Positions 1-8,212 of a stretch of DNA of 64,000 nucleotides are shown here, in pieces; position 1 is the first letter of the stretch, and each line of letters opens with the position of its first letter. This DNA comes from Dyadobacter arcticus. Lineage in GTDB: Bacteria; Bacteroidota; Bacteroidia; Cytophagales; Spirosomataceae. The stretch is from the NCBI RefSeq assembly GCF_011762185.1, contig NZ_JAASQJ010000002.1, forward strand, positions 434,001 through 498,000, read 5' to 3'. The translations under genes were made by a program, and so were the position numbers. The notes under the pieces were generated by a model, which was given only the letters and a program-made list of their open reading frames with translations, searched no databases and was not told where the DNA came from.

Positions 1-1078
1 CTTTCCCATTTGCTTTTGATAATGCAAATGTCCGGTTCAACGCTGCCATCGGCGAATATTCGATGATCAGCAATTGGTTATAAAGCTGCAAAATGCTTTC
101 CCACTTCTCCTTTGTGTCAGTTTTAATTGTATGAAAATAGGCAATTCCCGCTTCCAGGTGGTATTTGGAGAGCTGGTGTCCGAAAGAAGCCTGGTTCATA
201 AAATACTCCCCCTGCCTGATAAGGTCTTCGTCCCAAAGCAACTCGTCCTGGTCTTGATAAAGTACGGTTTCGCCCTGAGAATCAATCCGGGCTTCAAACC
301 TGGACGAATGGAAACACATTAATGCAAGCAATGCATACACAGGCGGTTGACTCGTAATTTTACTTTCCAGCAGCAGATTAGTAAGTCGCATGGCTTCCAG
401 GCATACGTCTTTCCGCAATGTGACATCGCTGCCAGCGGCATAGTAACCTTCATTGAAAAGAAGATAAAGGGTTGTCAAAACATTTTCAAGGCGTTTGTTG
501 ATCTCTGACGTGCCTGGAAACTCTATTTTCACATCATTAAGGCGCAATTTCTCCCTCGCCCTGAAAAGCCGCTTGTTAATGGTTTCCTTATTGGTTAAAA
601 ATGCCGCTGCAATTTCACTGATCCCGAAACCGCAAAGAATGTTAAGAGACAACCCAATTTGCGCCTCAGCAGGGATAGACGGATGACAAACTGCAAACAT
701 CATCTGAAGCTGGCTGTCGGTAATGTTACGGTCCGAAAGGTCGATCTCGATATCCTCCCAGCCGGATGGTACTGAACTGGTTTGCTCATAGGTGATTTGC
801 TTGGCAATTTTCTGATTGAAAAGCGTATTCCGTTTGAGATAATCCTTCGCCTTGTTTTTCGCGACGGTGTAAAGCCAGGCCGTTGGGTTTTCGGGCAGCC
901 CTTTTATTCCCCAGGTTTCCGACGCTTGCAAGAATGTGTCACTCGCAATATCCTGCGCAATCTCGATATGCTCGAGACCAAAAAGTTTGGACAGAACAGC
1001 GGTTATTTTCCGATATTCTGTCCTGAAAAGATGCGGTAATATTTCGTTCTGATCCTGCAAATCCTTACATGCTTCCAA
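1..1078 (-). CDS. ECF42-type RNA polymerase sigma factor with C-terminal TPR-like extension (3' end outside window)
   Basis: This is a partial gene with about 359 codons visible before the window edge. The N-terminal part reads as sigma region 2 (ILPHLFRTEYRKITAVLSKL, then a DIASDTF-type segment). The middle has the region 4 helix-turn-helix (GFGISEIAAAFLTNKETINK), preceded by the CHPSIPAEAQ signature of the long DUF6596/TPR-tailed group. The remainder is the helical C-terminal extension (YLLFNEGYYA, ALNRTFAL). ECF42 factors have no anti-sigma factor, sit beside a DGPF/YCII protein, and need the tail for activity. No ATG fits in frame. I chose the TTG at 1078 because an in-frame TGA lies just upstream, and it overlaps the end of the DGPF gene by 14 bases, suggesting translational coupling. 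It is probably autoregulated from the promoter at 1435-1465. Confidence 0.9.
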   Translation of the reverse strand, partial: MEACKDLQDQNEILPHLFRTEYRKITAVLSKLFGLEHIEIAQDIASDTFLQASETWGIKGLPENPTAWLYTVAKNKAKDYLKRNTLFNQKIAKQITYEQTSSVPSGWEDIEIDLSDRNITDSQLQMMFAVCHPSIPAEAQIGLSLNILCGFGISEIAAAFLTNKETINKRLFRAREKLRLNDVKIEFPGTSEINKRLENVLTTLYLLFNEGYYAAGSDVTLRKDVCLEAMRLTNLLLESKITSQPPVYALLALMCFHSSRFEARIDSQGETVLYQDQDELLWDEDLIRQGEYFMNQASFGHQLSKYHLEAGIAYFHTIKTDTKEKWESILQLYNQLLIIEYSPMAALNRTFALSKANGK

Positions 1079-1406
1079 TCTCCCTCACTTCCACGCTGCC
1101 GCCAAAACCCAATATCGGGCAGCCTTCAGCCAGTGCGGTGGCGTCTTCCAGAGATTCGGCTTTTACAATGGTGTAGCCACCAATCGATTCCTTGATTTCT
1201 GTGTACGGGCCATCGGTAATGACCTGGCCGGGACGCATTACTTTGCCATCGGACAATAAGCGGTTTCCCCGATCAACCAATTTGTTCTGTGCGGCGATAC
1301 CGCCGATCCAATCCATCCACATTTTCATACTAGCTTGCATTTCTTCGGGTGAAGGTGCTGGTCCCGGACGTCCTTCGGCTCTGAAAATTAATAAGAAGTC
1401 TTTCAT
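1065..1406 (-). CDS. DGPF/YCII-family protein (ECF42 partner)
   Basis: The product is a 113-residue dimeric-barrel protein of the YCII-related family. It carries the family signature as DGPYTEIKESIGGY around residues 65-78 and a MKDFLLIF start strand. Proteins of this family are the conserved neighbours of ECF42 sigma factors; their biochemical activity is not established, and some YCII relatives act on small chlorinated or muconolactone-type compounds. The gene is first in a two-gene unit and overlaps the sigma factor gene by 14 bases. It starts about 30 bases downstream of an ECF-type promoter that is shared, with identical spacing, by the gene at 62705-63283. Confidence 0.92.
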   Translation of the reverse strand: MKDFLLIFRAEGRPGPAPSPEEMQASMKMWMDWIGGIAAQNKLVDRGNRLLSDGKVMRPGQVITDGPYTEIKESIGGYTIVKAESLEDATALAEGCPILGFGGSVEVREIGSM

Positions 1407-1434
1407 TACAGTAAATTTTAAAGGTTAAAAACCA

Positions 1435-1465
1435 ATGACGATTGGGTAATTCGGGATTGGACAAA
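1435..1465 (-). promoter_or_regulatory. ECF42-type promoter of the DGPF-sigma operon
   Basis: Read on the minus strand this is TTTGTCCAATCC, 11 bases, then ATCGTCAT. TGTCCA is close to the ECF42 -35 motif TGTCGA, and CGTC fits the -10 motif CG(A/T)C known from Streptomyces. The start codon at 1406 leaves a leader of roughly 25 bases. The same 12-mer and 8-mer with the same 11-base spacer occur at 63317-63347. Confidence 0.7.
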
Positions 1466-1565
1466 AGCTGGTAAAAAATTTCAAATTCTTTCAAAAAACC
1501 TTTTGGTATGATTGTTTATTGGTCTGTTTTCAGTTGAAAATAGTGAATATATAACAGTCTCAAAC

Positions 1566-2774
1566 ATGGTTCAGGAACCCACCCCACATAAAAGATCAAG
1601 GAAAAGAAGGATTGCAATATTTTTTATCGCCTTTATTGCCCTAATCGTCGTTATCCGGCTGATATTACCATACATCGTACTGCATTATGCCAATAAGAGT
1701 CTGGCCAATATGAATGGCTATTACGGTCATATTGAGGATATTGATCTGGCCAGTATTCGTGGCGCTTATCAGATCGACAGCATTTACCTCAATAAGGCTG
1801 ATACAATAACCGGAAAACAAACCCCATTTTTTGCTTCATCTAAAATTGACCTTTCGGTAGAATGGAAGGCACTTTTCAAAGGGACCATTGTAGGCGAGCT
1901 TACTTTTCAAGAACCTTTTCTGCTTTTTACAAAAGATAAGGTCGAACCCAAAGAGATTGTAAAGGATTCAGCAGATTTCCGAAAAGTCCTGGACAAATTT
2001 ATGCCGCTCAACATTAACCGATGCGAGATCAACAATGGCAAGATCCAATACAACGATTTCACTTCTAAGCCAAAGGTTGATATTGCAATGACCAATCTGC
2101 ATTTATTGGCCCAAAACCTGAGAAACAGTTACGATTCCTCGGCCGTACTTCCGGCTTCCATCAATGCCACCGCCAATGTGTACGAAGGAACATTGCGGAT
2201 GGACGCGAAGCTGAACCCACTGGCGGAAAACCCGACTTTCGATATGAGTGCGGAGCTAAAAAATACCAATCTTGTCAAGTTAAACGACTTTTTCCAGGCT
2301 TATGCTAAGATTGATGTGAACAAAGGAAGTTTTGGGCTATATACAGAAGTCGCTGCGAAGGACAATGCATTTACTGGCTATGTAAAGCCGCTGATCCAGG
2401 ATCTGGACATTTTGGGTAAGGAAGACAGGAAGGACAATATTTTCCGCCAAATGTGGGAAGCGGTTGCAGGAGGTGTTGGTGAACTTTTTGAAAATCAGCG
2501 CAAAGACCAGGTTGCCACTAAAATTCCTTTCAAGGGCAGATTGGACGAACCGAAAACCAACATCTGGCTTGCAATTACTAATATTCTTCAAAACGCATTT
2601 ATTAGCGCCCTGCAGCCCAGCATTGACAATGAAATCAGCATTGCCTCTGTAAAATCGCCCAAAGAAGAGAAGAAGACTTTTTTGCAGAAGGTTTTTTCAA
2701 AGGATGAGAAGAAGGGGGGACAAGGGAAGAAGGAGGAAAGGGATAAGGGGAAGAAGGAGAAAAAGAAAAAGTAG
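1566..2774 (+). CDS. Membrane-anchored DUF748-like protein
   Basis: The product is 402 residues from the ATG at 1566, which places one hydrophobic helix (IAIFFIAFIALIVVIRLIL) near the N-terminus after a basic stretch. An upstream in-frame ATG at 1512 would add 18 unremarkable residues. The body alternates beta strands of the AsmA/DUF748 kind (IDSIYL, VGELTFQEPFLLF, NGKIQYNDF, LHLLAQNL, NATANVYEGTLRMDAKLNP). Such proteins are envelope proteins thought to bridge or organise the periplasm. The tail (about 25 residues) is almost pure K, E and G and is encoded by a purine-only run. The gene stands alone between a divergent DGPF operon and a convergent VCBS gene. Confidence 0.75.
   Translation: MVQEPTPHKRSRKRRIAIFFIAFIALIVVIRLILPYIVLHYANKSLANMNGYYGHIEDIDLASIRGAYQIDSIYLNKADTITGKQTPFFASSKIDLSVEWKALFKGTIVGELTFQEPFLLFTKDKVEPKEIVKDSADFRKVLDKFMPLNINRCEINNGKIQYNDFTSKPKVDIAMTNLHLLAQNLRNSYDSSAVLPASINATANVYEGTLRMDAKLNPLAENPTFDMSAELKNTNLVKLNDFFQAYAKIDVNKGSFGLYTEVAAKDNAFTGYVKPLIQDLDILGKEDRKDNIFRQMWEAVAGGVGELFENQRKDQVATKIPFKGRLDEPKTNIWLAITNILQNAFISALQPSIDNEISIASVKSPKEEKKTFLQKVFSKDEKKGGQGKKEERDKGKKEKKKK
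2709..2773 (+). repeat. Purine-only G-rich tract at a gene 3' end
   Basis: All but two of these 65 bases are A or G, with several runs of three to six G. The tract encodes the Lys/Glu/Gly tail of the DUF748-like protein. It shares the core AAGGAGGAAAGGGA with the tract at 30947 and resembles the one at 60371. Confidence 0.6.
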
Positions 2775-2821
2775 ATATGAGGAATTTCGGTTAATGCGCT
2801 CGGGTTGTTGATACTTGCCAG

Positions 2822-4024
2822 TCATTTTTCTAGAAAGTTTTCGAATAGGAAAACGCCGTTTTTGTTGGCGACGATGATGTCTGGCTGTTTGTCGCCGTTC
2901 ATATCTTCAACGGTCACATTCAACCCAGAGCCGGAATCTTTATCGATTTGATGTTCAATGAAGTAAGGTGCTTTTCCTGGCGTAATTTCAAACCATAATA
3001 AAAAAGCAGGATCGCTATCACCGGGGTCACGGCCGTGGTGGGCTAGAAAGCGCTTTCCGGTGATATAATCCTTCTTTCCATCGCCGTTCAGGTCCGCCAT
3101 AATAGCGGAATGGGTTTGTGCCGTGGTTTTGCTGACCAAGTGTGTTTTGAAATCGATCTTACCACCGTCGTTGATCTGCTCATGCCACCAAATTCCCAGC
3201 GCATGCGCCGAGGCACTGACGACATCAGTTTTTCCATCCCCATTCACATCCAATATCTGCATATGCGAACAAGGTTCACCCAGGTTAGCTGGCATAAATT
3301 CCCAGTTTCCAGCCTTGTTATCCTTGGTACCTTTAAACCAGCCTTCGCGAACGACCACATCCGGCAGTCCATCCTTGTCTACATCTCCATACCCAATTCC
3401 GTGCGAAAAATTTTCCGTCCCTGCGACATTGGGCTTGCTTAAAGGATATTTTTTCCATTCCGTTTCTTCTTTTTTAGTGGGCGCCTGCAACCATACGATC
3501 TGCTTCTTCGCCTTATCGCCGCATAGAATTTCCATGCGGCCGTCGCCGTCGATATCTATGAAGCCAGGTGACTCATTGGCGATACCAGTCGTATCTGCGA
3601 TAAAGTGTTTCTTCCATTCCCCCGCTTTGTTTTGCGGATTTTCAAACCAAAATGCTGGTTTTCCAGGAAAGTCAATGATCACTGCGTCCGCCCAGCCGTC
3701 GAGATTTACATCCATGCCGATGTTCAGAAAGGAATTACTATATTCTTTTTTGGGATCAAAAACCCGCGACGGCGCCATTTCATGCTTAGTCCAGGACGGT
3801 GCCTCAAACCAATAGTATCCGGCGATGATATCAAGCTCTCCATCTTTGTTGAGGTCGGCGACAGCAGCTCCCTCAGATATAAAATCGCCGGTAATTTTGG
3901 TTTTTTTGAAGCCGTGGGTGACGGGGGATTGGACGGGTTGAGCAGAAGAATTGTGAAGTGCAAAACACAACATGAAGGACAAACTCGCAACACGTGTCCA
4001 ATGATAATAAATTTTCTTTTTCAT
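2822..4024 (-). CDS. Secreted VCBS/FG-GAP repeat protein
   Basis: The product is 400 residues from the ATG at 4024; an ATG at 4039 is also possible. It has an N-terminal signal peptide ending near HNSSAQ. The body is a beta-propeller of FG-GAP/VCBS repeats. I count seven calcium-loop motifs of the type DxNxDG, including DLNKDGELDII, DVNLDGWADAV, DIDGDGRMEIL, DVDKDGLPDVV, DVNGDGKTDVV, DLNGDGKKDYI and DMNGDKQPDII. Proteins of this type are exported and often sit near DUF1080 and PQQ-type dehydrogenases in Cytophagales sugar-processing regions, which fits this neighbourhood. The exact ligand cannot be read from the sequence. Confidence 0.9.
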   Translation of the reverse strand: MKKKIYYHWTRVASLSFMLCFALHNSSAQPVQSPVTHGFKKTKITGDFISEGAAVADLNKDGELDIIAGYYWFEAPSWTKHEMAPSRVFDPKKEYSNSFLNIGMDVNLDGWADAVIIDFPGKPAFWFENPQNKAGEWKKHFIADTTGIANESPGFIDIDGDGRMEILCGDKAKKQIVWLQAPTKKEETEWKKYPLSKPNVAGTENFSHGIGYGDVDKDGLPDVVVREGWFKGTKDNKAGNWEFMPANLGEPCSHMQILDVNGDGKTDVVSASAHALGIWWHEQINDGGKIDFKTHLVSKTTAQTHSAIMADLNGDGKKDYITGKRFLAHHGRDPGDSDPAFLLWFEITPGKAPYFIEHQIDKDSGSGLNVTVEDMNGDKQPDIIVANKNGVFLFENFLEK

Positions 4025-4104
4025 CTGATTTTCAATCATATAAGTGCTTGCAACTAATTGTATTGAGAAGGCATTAAAGGGTCAGAACTACCGGTTTTGC
4101 CTGC

Positions 4105-4136
4105 ATTGTTAAGCGTAGCAACATTTTATATATTTG
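4105..4136 (+). promoter_or_regulatory. Bacteroidota-type promoter of the MNT antitoxin gene
   Basis: ATTG, 20 bases, then TATATTTG fits the TTTG/TAnnTTTG consensus. The -7 box ends only four bases before the ATG at 4141, so the transcript would begin at or very near the start codon and be leaderless or nearly so. Confidence 0.5.
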
Positions 4137-4140
4137 TGAT

Positions 4141-4431
4141 ATGACAGAATTAATATTTATCCAACAAACTCTTAGACAGCTGAAACCAGAACTCATAGAG
4201 AAATTTCATGTGAGTTCGATTGGCTTGTTTGGATCCATCGTTCGAAATGACTTCACCTCTTCGAGTGACATAGATATCATTGTTGATTTTAGTCAGCCCA
4301 TCGGAATTGAGTTTGTTGACCTCGCAAATTACATTGAGGAAAAAATTAAAAAGCAGATTGATCTCGTATCAAAAAAAGGCATCAAGGACAAATATTATCA
4401 GGCTATTTTAGGCGAGATCATCTATGTCTAA
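4141..4431 (+). CDS. mntA: MNT-family nucleotidyltransferase antitoxin
   Basis: The product is 96 residues with the minimal nucleotidyltransferase fold. The GSX10DXD motif is intact: GS at 31-32 and D43/D45 (SSDIDIIVDF). A third acidic residue lies in KQIDLV. In MntA/HepT pairs this enzyme neutralises the HEPN RNase HepT by transferring AMP to the tyrosine of its RX4HXY motif. The gene overlaps the N-terminal part of the downstream toxin frame by eight bases (ATG at 4424), the usual arrangement. The antitoxin is intact although its toxin is frameshifted. Confidence 0.93.
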   Translation: MTELIFIQQTLRQLKPELIEKFHVSSIGLFGSIVRNDFTSSSDIDIIVDFSQPIGIEFVDLANYIEEKIKKQIDLVSKKGIKDKYYQAILGEIIYV

Positions 4432-4754
4432 ACGAAACCAGCAGCTACTAATCGAGGATATGATCGAAAGCGGGCGCAAAATTCTGCAACCCAGAAAGCT
4501 TGTCATTTGATGAATTTATACAAGACGGTAAGACTGTCGACGCTGTTATCAGAAATTTTGAGATAATTGGTGAATCAGCGAACCGCCTTCCTTATGATTT
4601 CAAAGATTCACACCCTGAATTAGATTGGCATCGTATCCGAGGATTCAGAAACAGAATAGTCCATGATTATTTCCGCATTGATTACAGCATTGTCTGGGAA
4701 GTAAAAACCTCTTTTTTGCCTGACTTGATTAAGACACTGAACAAACTGGTATGA
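4424..4754 (+). pseudogene. hepT: HepT HEPN toxin gene broken by a frameshift
   Basis: The ATG at 4424 opens a frame with the normal HepT start (MSKRNQQLLIEDMIESGRKI) that stops after about 28 residues. The rest continues in another frame from about 4496 (SLSFDEFIQDGKTVDAVIRN) to 4754. The junction lies near 4485-4499, where two bases appear to be missing, since a TAC codon after CAA would restore the frame. The downstream part keeps the catalytic RX4HXY motif as RNRIVHDY. Either the toxin is inactivated, or the TTG at 4500 initiates an N-terminally truncated 84-residue protein, or there is a sequencing error. I favour a real lesion because a second toxin in this region is also broken. Confidence 0.8.
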
Positions 4755-4756
4755 GC

Positions 4757-7639
4757 TCACTCATCCAACACCTTACCAATCAGCATCTGGCTTTCATGCT
4801 TTTCATGAGAGCCGCTTTGGCCGAGTTTCTGGTTCAGGTCTTTCAAAACTTTTTTGGAATCTTCGGTACCTATCGCCGCGACACGTTGAATGGTATATGG
4901 CAGTATTTTTGAGAATTTTGCCTTCTCCGCCATTTGCAAAGCACGTTTCATATCTAATGCCGCCAGCGGCTCTGCTGCATACCACACCATCAAGGGCAGG
5001 TTATGATCGTCCTTGTCTTCGTCCCGTTGCATCAATGCTTCTACCACATCCCACCTTTGCACGGCGTCTAGTCTAAGCATTCCAGAGGCTAGGTAAAGCC
5101 GTATCAAAGGGGATTGATCAGTTTTTGCCATTTCAGTAAATTTCTTCAATGTCTCAGGGGAAACCATTTTATCCTCGGTCAGCAATTGCACAGACCAGCT
5201 ACGGATGTATTCGCTTTCATTAGATAGCAATTCATTTAACTCTTTGTCGTCCAGACCTTTGGTCACATGCAATGTCCACAACGCGCGGAGCTTGCGAGTA
5301 ACGTCGGGGTTTTGGGCAAGCATTTCTTTTAATGCCTTATGTACCTTTTTGCTTGGCCCGCGTTCCTGCAAAATGGTACGGGCCTGTCTTACATACCAGT
5401 CATTGTCATGGAGCTGATAGTTAACCAGTTCTATATCGGAAGCCTTTGAAAGATCTACTTTGACCCATTTATCATTTTCATGGGTGATCTTGAAAATCCT
5501 TCCCATCGTTTTGTCGTGCACATCCGGGTTTGGGCTGTGACATTGGTTCTTGTCATACCAGTCAATCGCCCAAACTGAGCCGCTGGCATCATATTTAAAG
5601 TTCAGCCATTGCGACCAGGAATCGTTCATCGCCATGAAATCAGGTTTGTGGGAAGCAATGTAACCCGACCCGCTTTTTTCAAAATGGTCGACATTAAGTC
5701 TGGCGCCATTGATGTTATTCATGAAGATCTCATTCCGGTATTCTTTGGGCCAGGTGTTTCCAAGATAAATCATCGCGCCTGCATGGGCATGGCCTCCTCC
5801 TGCCGCGGCCGACCGAAAATTTCCTGCGTGCGGCCCGCGTTCGCCCAGCCAGTGCACGTGGTCGCCAATGGTCTTGATGTCATCGTAAGTGTATAGGTTG
5901 AAGTGCTTGCCGGCCTGACGCTGGTAACGAGCGCCCTGAATTACATGGAACATATGCGGAATCACGCAAACGGTAATAAACGAATGTCCGTAATCATTAA
6001 AATCGATGCCCCAGGGATTGCTGGCGCCTTCCGCAAATACTTCAAATTTGTGCTCGGTGGGATGATATCGCCAAACTCCGCCGTTGATTTTAGCCCTTTC
6101 GGCCTCCGGCGTACCTGGCTTTCCTACAACTGAATGTGTGAAAACCCCATGCGTGCCATAAAGCCAGCCATCGGGGCCCCATCTCAGACTATTCAGAACT
6201 TCGTGGGTATCATGCAAGCCCCAGCCGTCCAGTAATATCTGCGCAGGACCGGCAGGTTTGTCGGTTTTGGGATCAATTGGAATGAACAAAAAGTTTGGTG
6301 CTGAACCCAGCCAAACGCCTCCCATTCCCACTTCTATTCCACTGATCAGGTTGAGATTTTCTGCAAAAACCTTCTTACTATCCAATGTTCCATCACCATT
6401 GGTGTCTTCCATGATCAGGATGCGGTCCCTGCCCTGTCCTTCCGGAGCGCGAACGGGGTAAGTATGCCCTTCCACCACCCACAGCCTGCCTTTTGGATCA
6501 ATTGTAAACGCAATCGGTTTTACCACCTCCGGCTCAGACGCCGCCAGGGTTATCTTGAAACCTTTGGGTGGCGTCATTGCTGCGGCGGCTTTTTCGCCCG
6601 AAAGTCCGGCATTGAGAACAGGGTCTAACGGCGGGAGGATAATGATATCCTTTTGTCTTAGTTCATTGGAAAATTCGGGCCGACTTGGGTATAGCAGGAA
6701 CTCATCGAAGTTGATATGTGCCCATTTATCATTGGCAATGTATGGGATTTGCGAGATTCCGGTCTCATTATCAATGATCCGGATGAAGATTTCTTTGTTT
6801 AAATATTTTTGCAAATCAACGACAGCAGGTTGTAAAGTTGCGCGGCCTTGTCCGGTAATGTGGTAAATAACGCTGTCCGTCCCGGCTAATACAAGTTCTA
6901 CCCGCGTGTCCACCAATGCGCCGCCGGATACTTTGAATGCGGCGAATGGTTGGGTTACTTTGAATGGGACAGAAGTTAATGTTCCGGTGAGTTTATAATT
7001 GGTGTTTCCGCCGCTGCTCAGAAAATATTTGCCATCAAAACCGATCTGCATTTCCTTTTCATGAACCGGAGAAGGATCTGAATTAAAAAGCGGGTTCGTA
7101 AAGGCATCGCCTGTTGCCGTCCAATCCTTTATTGTACCTGTTTCAAAATTCAGGTTTACCGGTTGGCCGTCTTTCATGGGAAGTTGACCAGCAACGGTCT
7201 TTTCATTGACCTCCCCTTCTACTACTTCAAAATTTCCTACCATACCCGCAGCGCGGTGCCCTGGTATCGAGCAAAAATAGGTATCGCTTTCCTTCGCAAC
7301 GAAATTAATGCTTGTGCTCGACCCTTTTTCGAGGATTACCTTGCTTTTCAGCCCAAGCTTTTCCAGGGAAATGTCGTGCGTCATCAGCTCGCCATTGGTG
7401 ATCTTTATGCGTACTTTATCACCTTTATTGGCTTTTAAAGTCGGGTTTCTGGCTCCGTCTGGCGCGAAGTAACCTAGCATCGTCGCTTCCAGGGCATAGT
7501 CCCGGTCGAATTTTGTGGTATCTGCTGCTGTGGCTGTTGCTTTGGCAGGGGTTGTTTTGGATTTTTGCGCCAGAACGTAACTTTCTGATGTTGAAAGGAC
7601 AATGGCAAAAAATGCCACGAGATTGCTGAATCTTATCAT
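4757..7639 (-). CDS. Secreted cupredoxin / DUF7133 dehydrogenase-like propeller / HEAT protein
   Basis: The product is 960 residues from the ATG at 7639, which gives a clean signal peptide (MIRFSNLVAFFAIVLSTSES); an ATG at 7699 would put 20 polar residues in front. A plastocyanin-like domain follows, with type 1 copper ligands at H88, C123, H128 and M133 (YFCSIPGHRAAGM). Next comes a jelly-roll-like region (about 170-330). A six-bladed propeller of the PVC-type membrane-bound dehydrogenase family (about 350-740) contains AFTIDPKGRLWVVEGHTYP and WAIDWYDKNQCHSPN. HEAT-like helices form the C-terminus. Relatives usually end in a cytochrome with CxxCH, but no CxxCH occurs here, so the copper domain may carry the electrons instead. 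The substrate is unknown, probably a sugar or sugar derivative. Confidence 0.85.
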   Translation of the reverse strand: MIRFSNLVAFFAIVLSTSESYVLAQKSKTTPAKATATAADTTKFDRDYALEATMLGYFAPDGARNPTLKANKGDKVRIKITNGELMTHDISLEKLGLKSKVILEKGSSTSINFVAKESDTYFCSIPGHRAAGMVGNFEVVEGEVNEKTVAGQLPMKDGQPVNLNFETGTIKDWTATGDAFTNPLFNSDPSPVHEKEMQIGFDGKYFLSSGGNTNYKLTGTLTSVPFKVTQPFAAFKVSGGALVDTRVELVLAGTDSVIYHITGQGRATLQPAVVDLQKYLNKEIFIRIIDNETGISQIPYIANDKWAHINFDEFLLYPSRPEFSNELRQKDIIILPPLDPVLNAGLSGEKAAAAMTPPKGFKITLAASEPEVVKPIAFTIDPKGRLWVVEGHTYPVRAPEGQGRDRILIMEDTNGDGTLDSKKVFAENLNLISGIEVGMGGVWLGSAPNFLFIPIDPKTDKPAGPAQILLDGWGLHDTHEVLNSLRWGPDGWLYGTHGVFTHSVVGKPGTPEAERAKINGGVWRYHPTEHKFEVFAEGASNPWGIDFNDYGHSFITVCVIPHMFHVIQGARYQRQAGKHFNLYTYDDIKTIGDHVHWLGERGPHAGNFRSAAAGGGHAHAGAMIYLGNTWPKEYRNEIFMNNINGARLNVDHFEKSGSGYIASHKPDFMAMNDSWSQWLNFKYDASGSVWAIDWYDKNQCHSPNPDVHDKTMGRIFKITHENDKWVKVDLSKASDIELVNYQLHDNDWYVRQARTILQERGPSKKVHKALKEMLAQNPDVTRKLRALWTLHVTKGLDDKELNELLSNESEYIRSWSVQLLTEDKMVSPETLKKFTEMAKTDQSPLIRLYLASGMLRLDAVQRWDVVEALMQRDEDKDDHNLPLMVWYAAEPLAALDMKRALQMAEKAKFSKILPYTIQRVAAIGTEDSKKVLKDLNQKLGQSGSHEKHESQMLIGKVLDE

Positions 7640-7769
7640 ATAGTGGCTGTTATTGGAAATTTCATTTTGGTCAAAGGAAAAAGATTGGTTGAATGACATT
7701 TTACTTATTAGAGGGAAGGCTTGATCGAGATCAACTGAAAAATTTCGTTTTTACTTTGGAAAAAATTCG

Positions 7770-7777
7770 TATATTTG
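7770..7777 (+). promoter_or_regulatory. Possible -7 element of the Xre/RES operon
   Basis: TATATTTG matches TAnnTTTG and lies 20 bases before the ATG at 7798. No convincing TTTG sits at the usual distance upstream, so the assignment is tentative. Confidence 0.35.
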
Positions 7778-7797
7778 GGTTACTCAATGTTACATTT

Positions 7798-8211
7798 ATG
7801 GAATATGAATTAAGGAACAAGTTTAATGACATTGATATGGATACCAACTTCGCAATTGTAAGTTCTGCCAGGAAGGGCATAAATACAAAGGTTTTTTATG
7901 ACTTTGCGAATGCTATAAAAATGCCTGAAAAAAATCTGGCGTCGATCATTAACCTGTCATCCAGGACGATCAGTAATTATAAGGATTCTCAAAAAAAGCT
8001 CGAACCACTGTATGGTGAGCATTTGCTGAAACTAATTTCCCTGTTTAAAAAGGGAGAAATGCTGTTTGGCAATATTGACGAATTCAATTATTGGCTTCAG
8101 AAACCGCTTTGGAATTCTTATGAAAGACCATCAGAATGGCTTACTACCAATGGCGGAGTGGATTTCCTGAATGAAGAGTTGGACCGGCTTGCACAAGGAT
8201 ATCCTGCTTAG
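7798..8211 (+). CDS. Xre/MbcA/ParS-family antitoxin (DUF2384)
   Basis: The product is 137 residues from the ATG at 7798. The N-terminal half holds an Xre-like helix-turn-helix (NLASIINLSSRTISNYKDSQ). The C-terminal DUF2384 toxin-binding domain has LEPLYGEHLLKLISLFKKGE and FNYWLQKPLWNSYERPSEWL. This is the antitoxin and autorepressor of RES/Xre modules. Its stop is separated by a single base from the RES toxin start at 8213. An in-frame ATG at 7693 would add 35 residues that do not look like the family, so I rejected it. Confidence 0.92.
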   Translation: MEYELRNKFNDIDMDTNFAIVSSARKGINTKVFYDFANAIKMPEKNLASIINLSSRTISNYKDSQKKLEPLYGEHLLKLISLFKKGEMLFGNIDEFNYWLQKPLWNSYERPSEWLTTNGGVDFLNEELDRLAQGYPA

Positions 8212-8212
8212 C

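Noticed and set aside
1192..1428. Forward frame opposite the DGPF gene
   Set aside because: It is antisense to a clear family member and has no support of its own.
3123..3815. 230-codon forward frame opposite the VCBS gene
   Set aside because: It is the complement of the repeated calcium-loop codons; no independent protein features.
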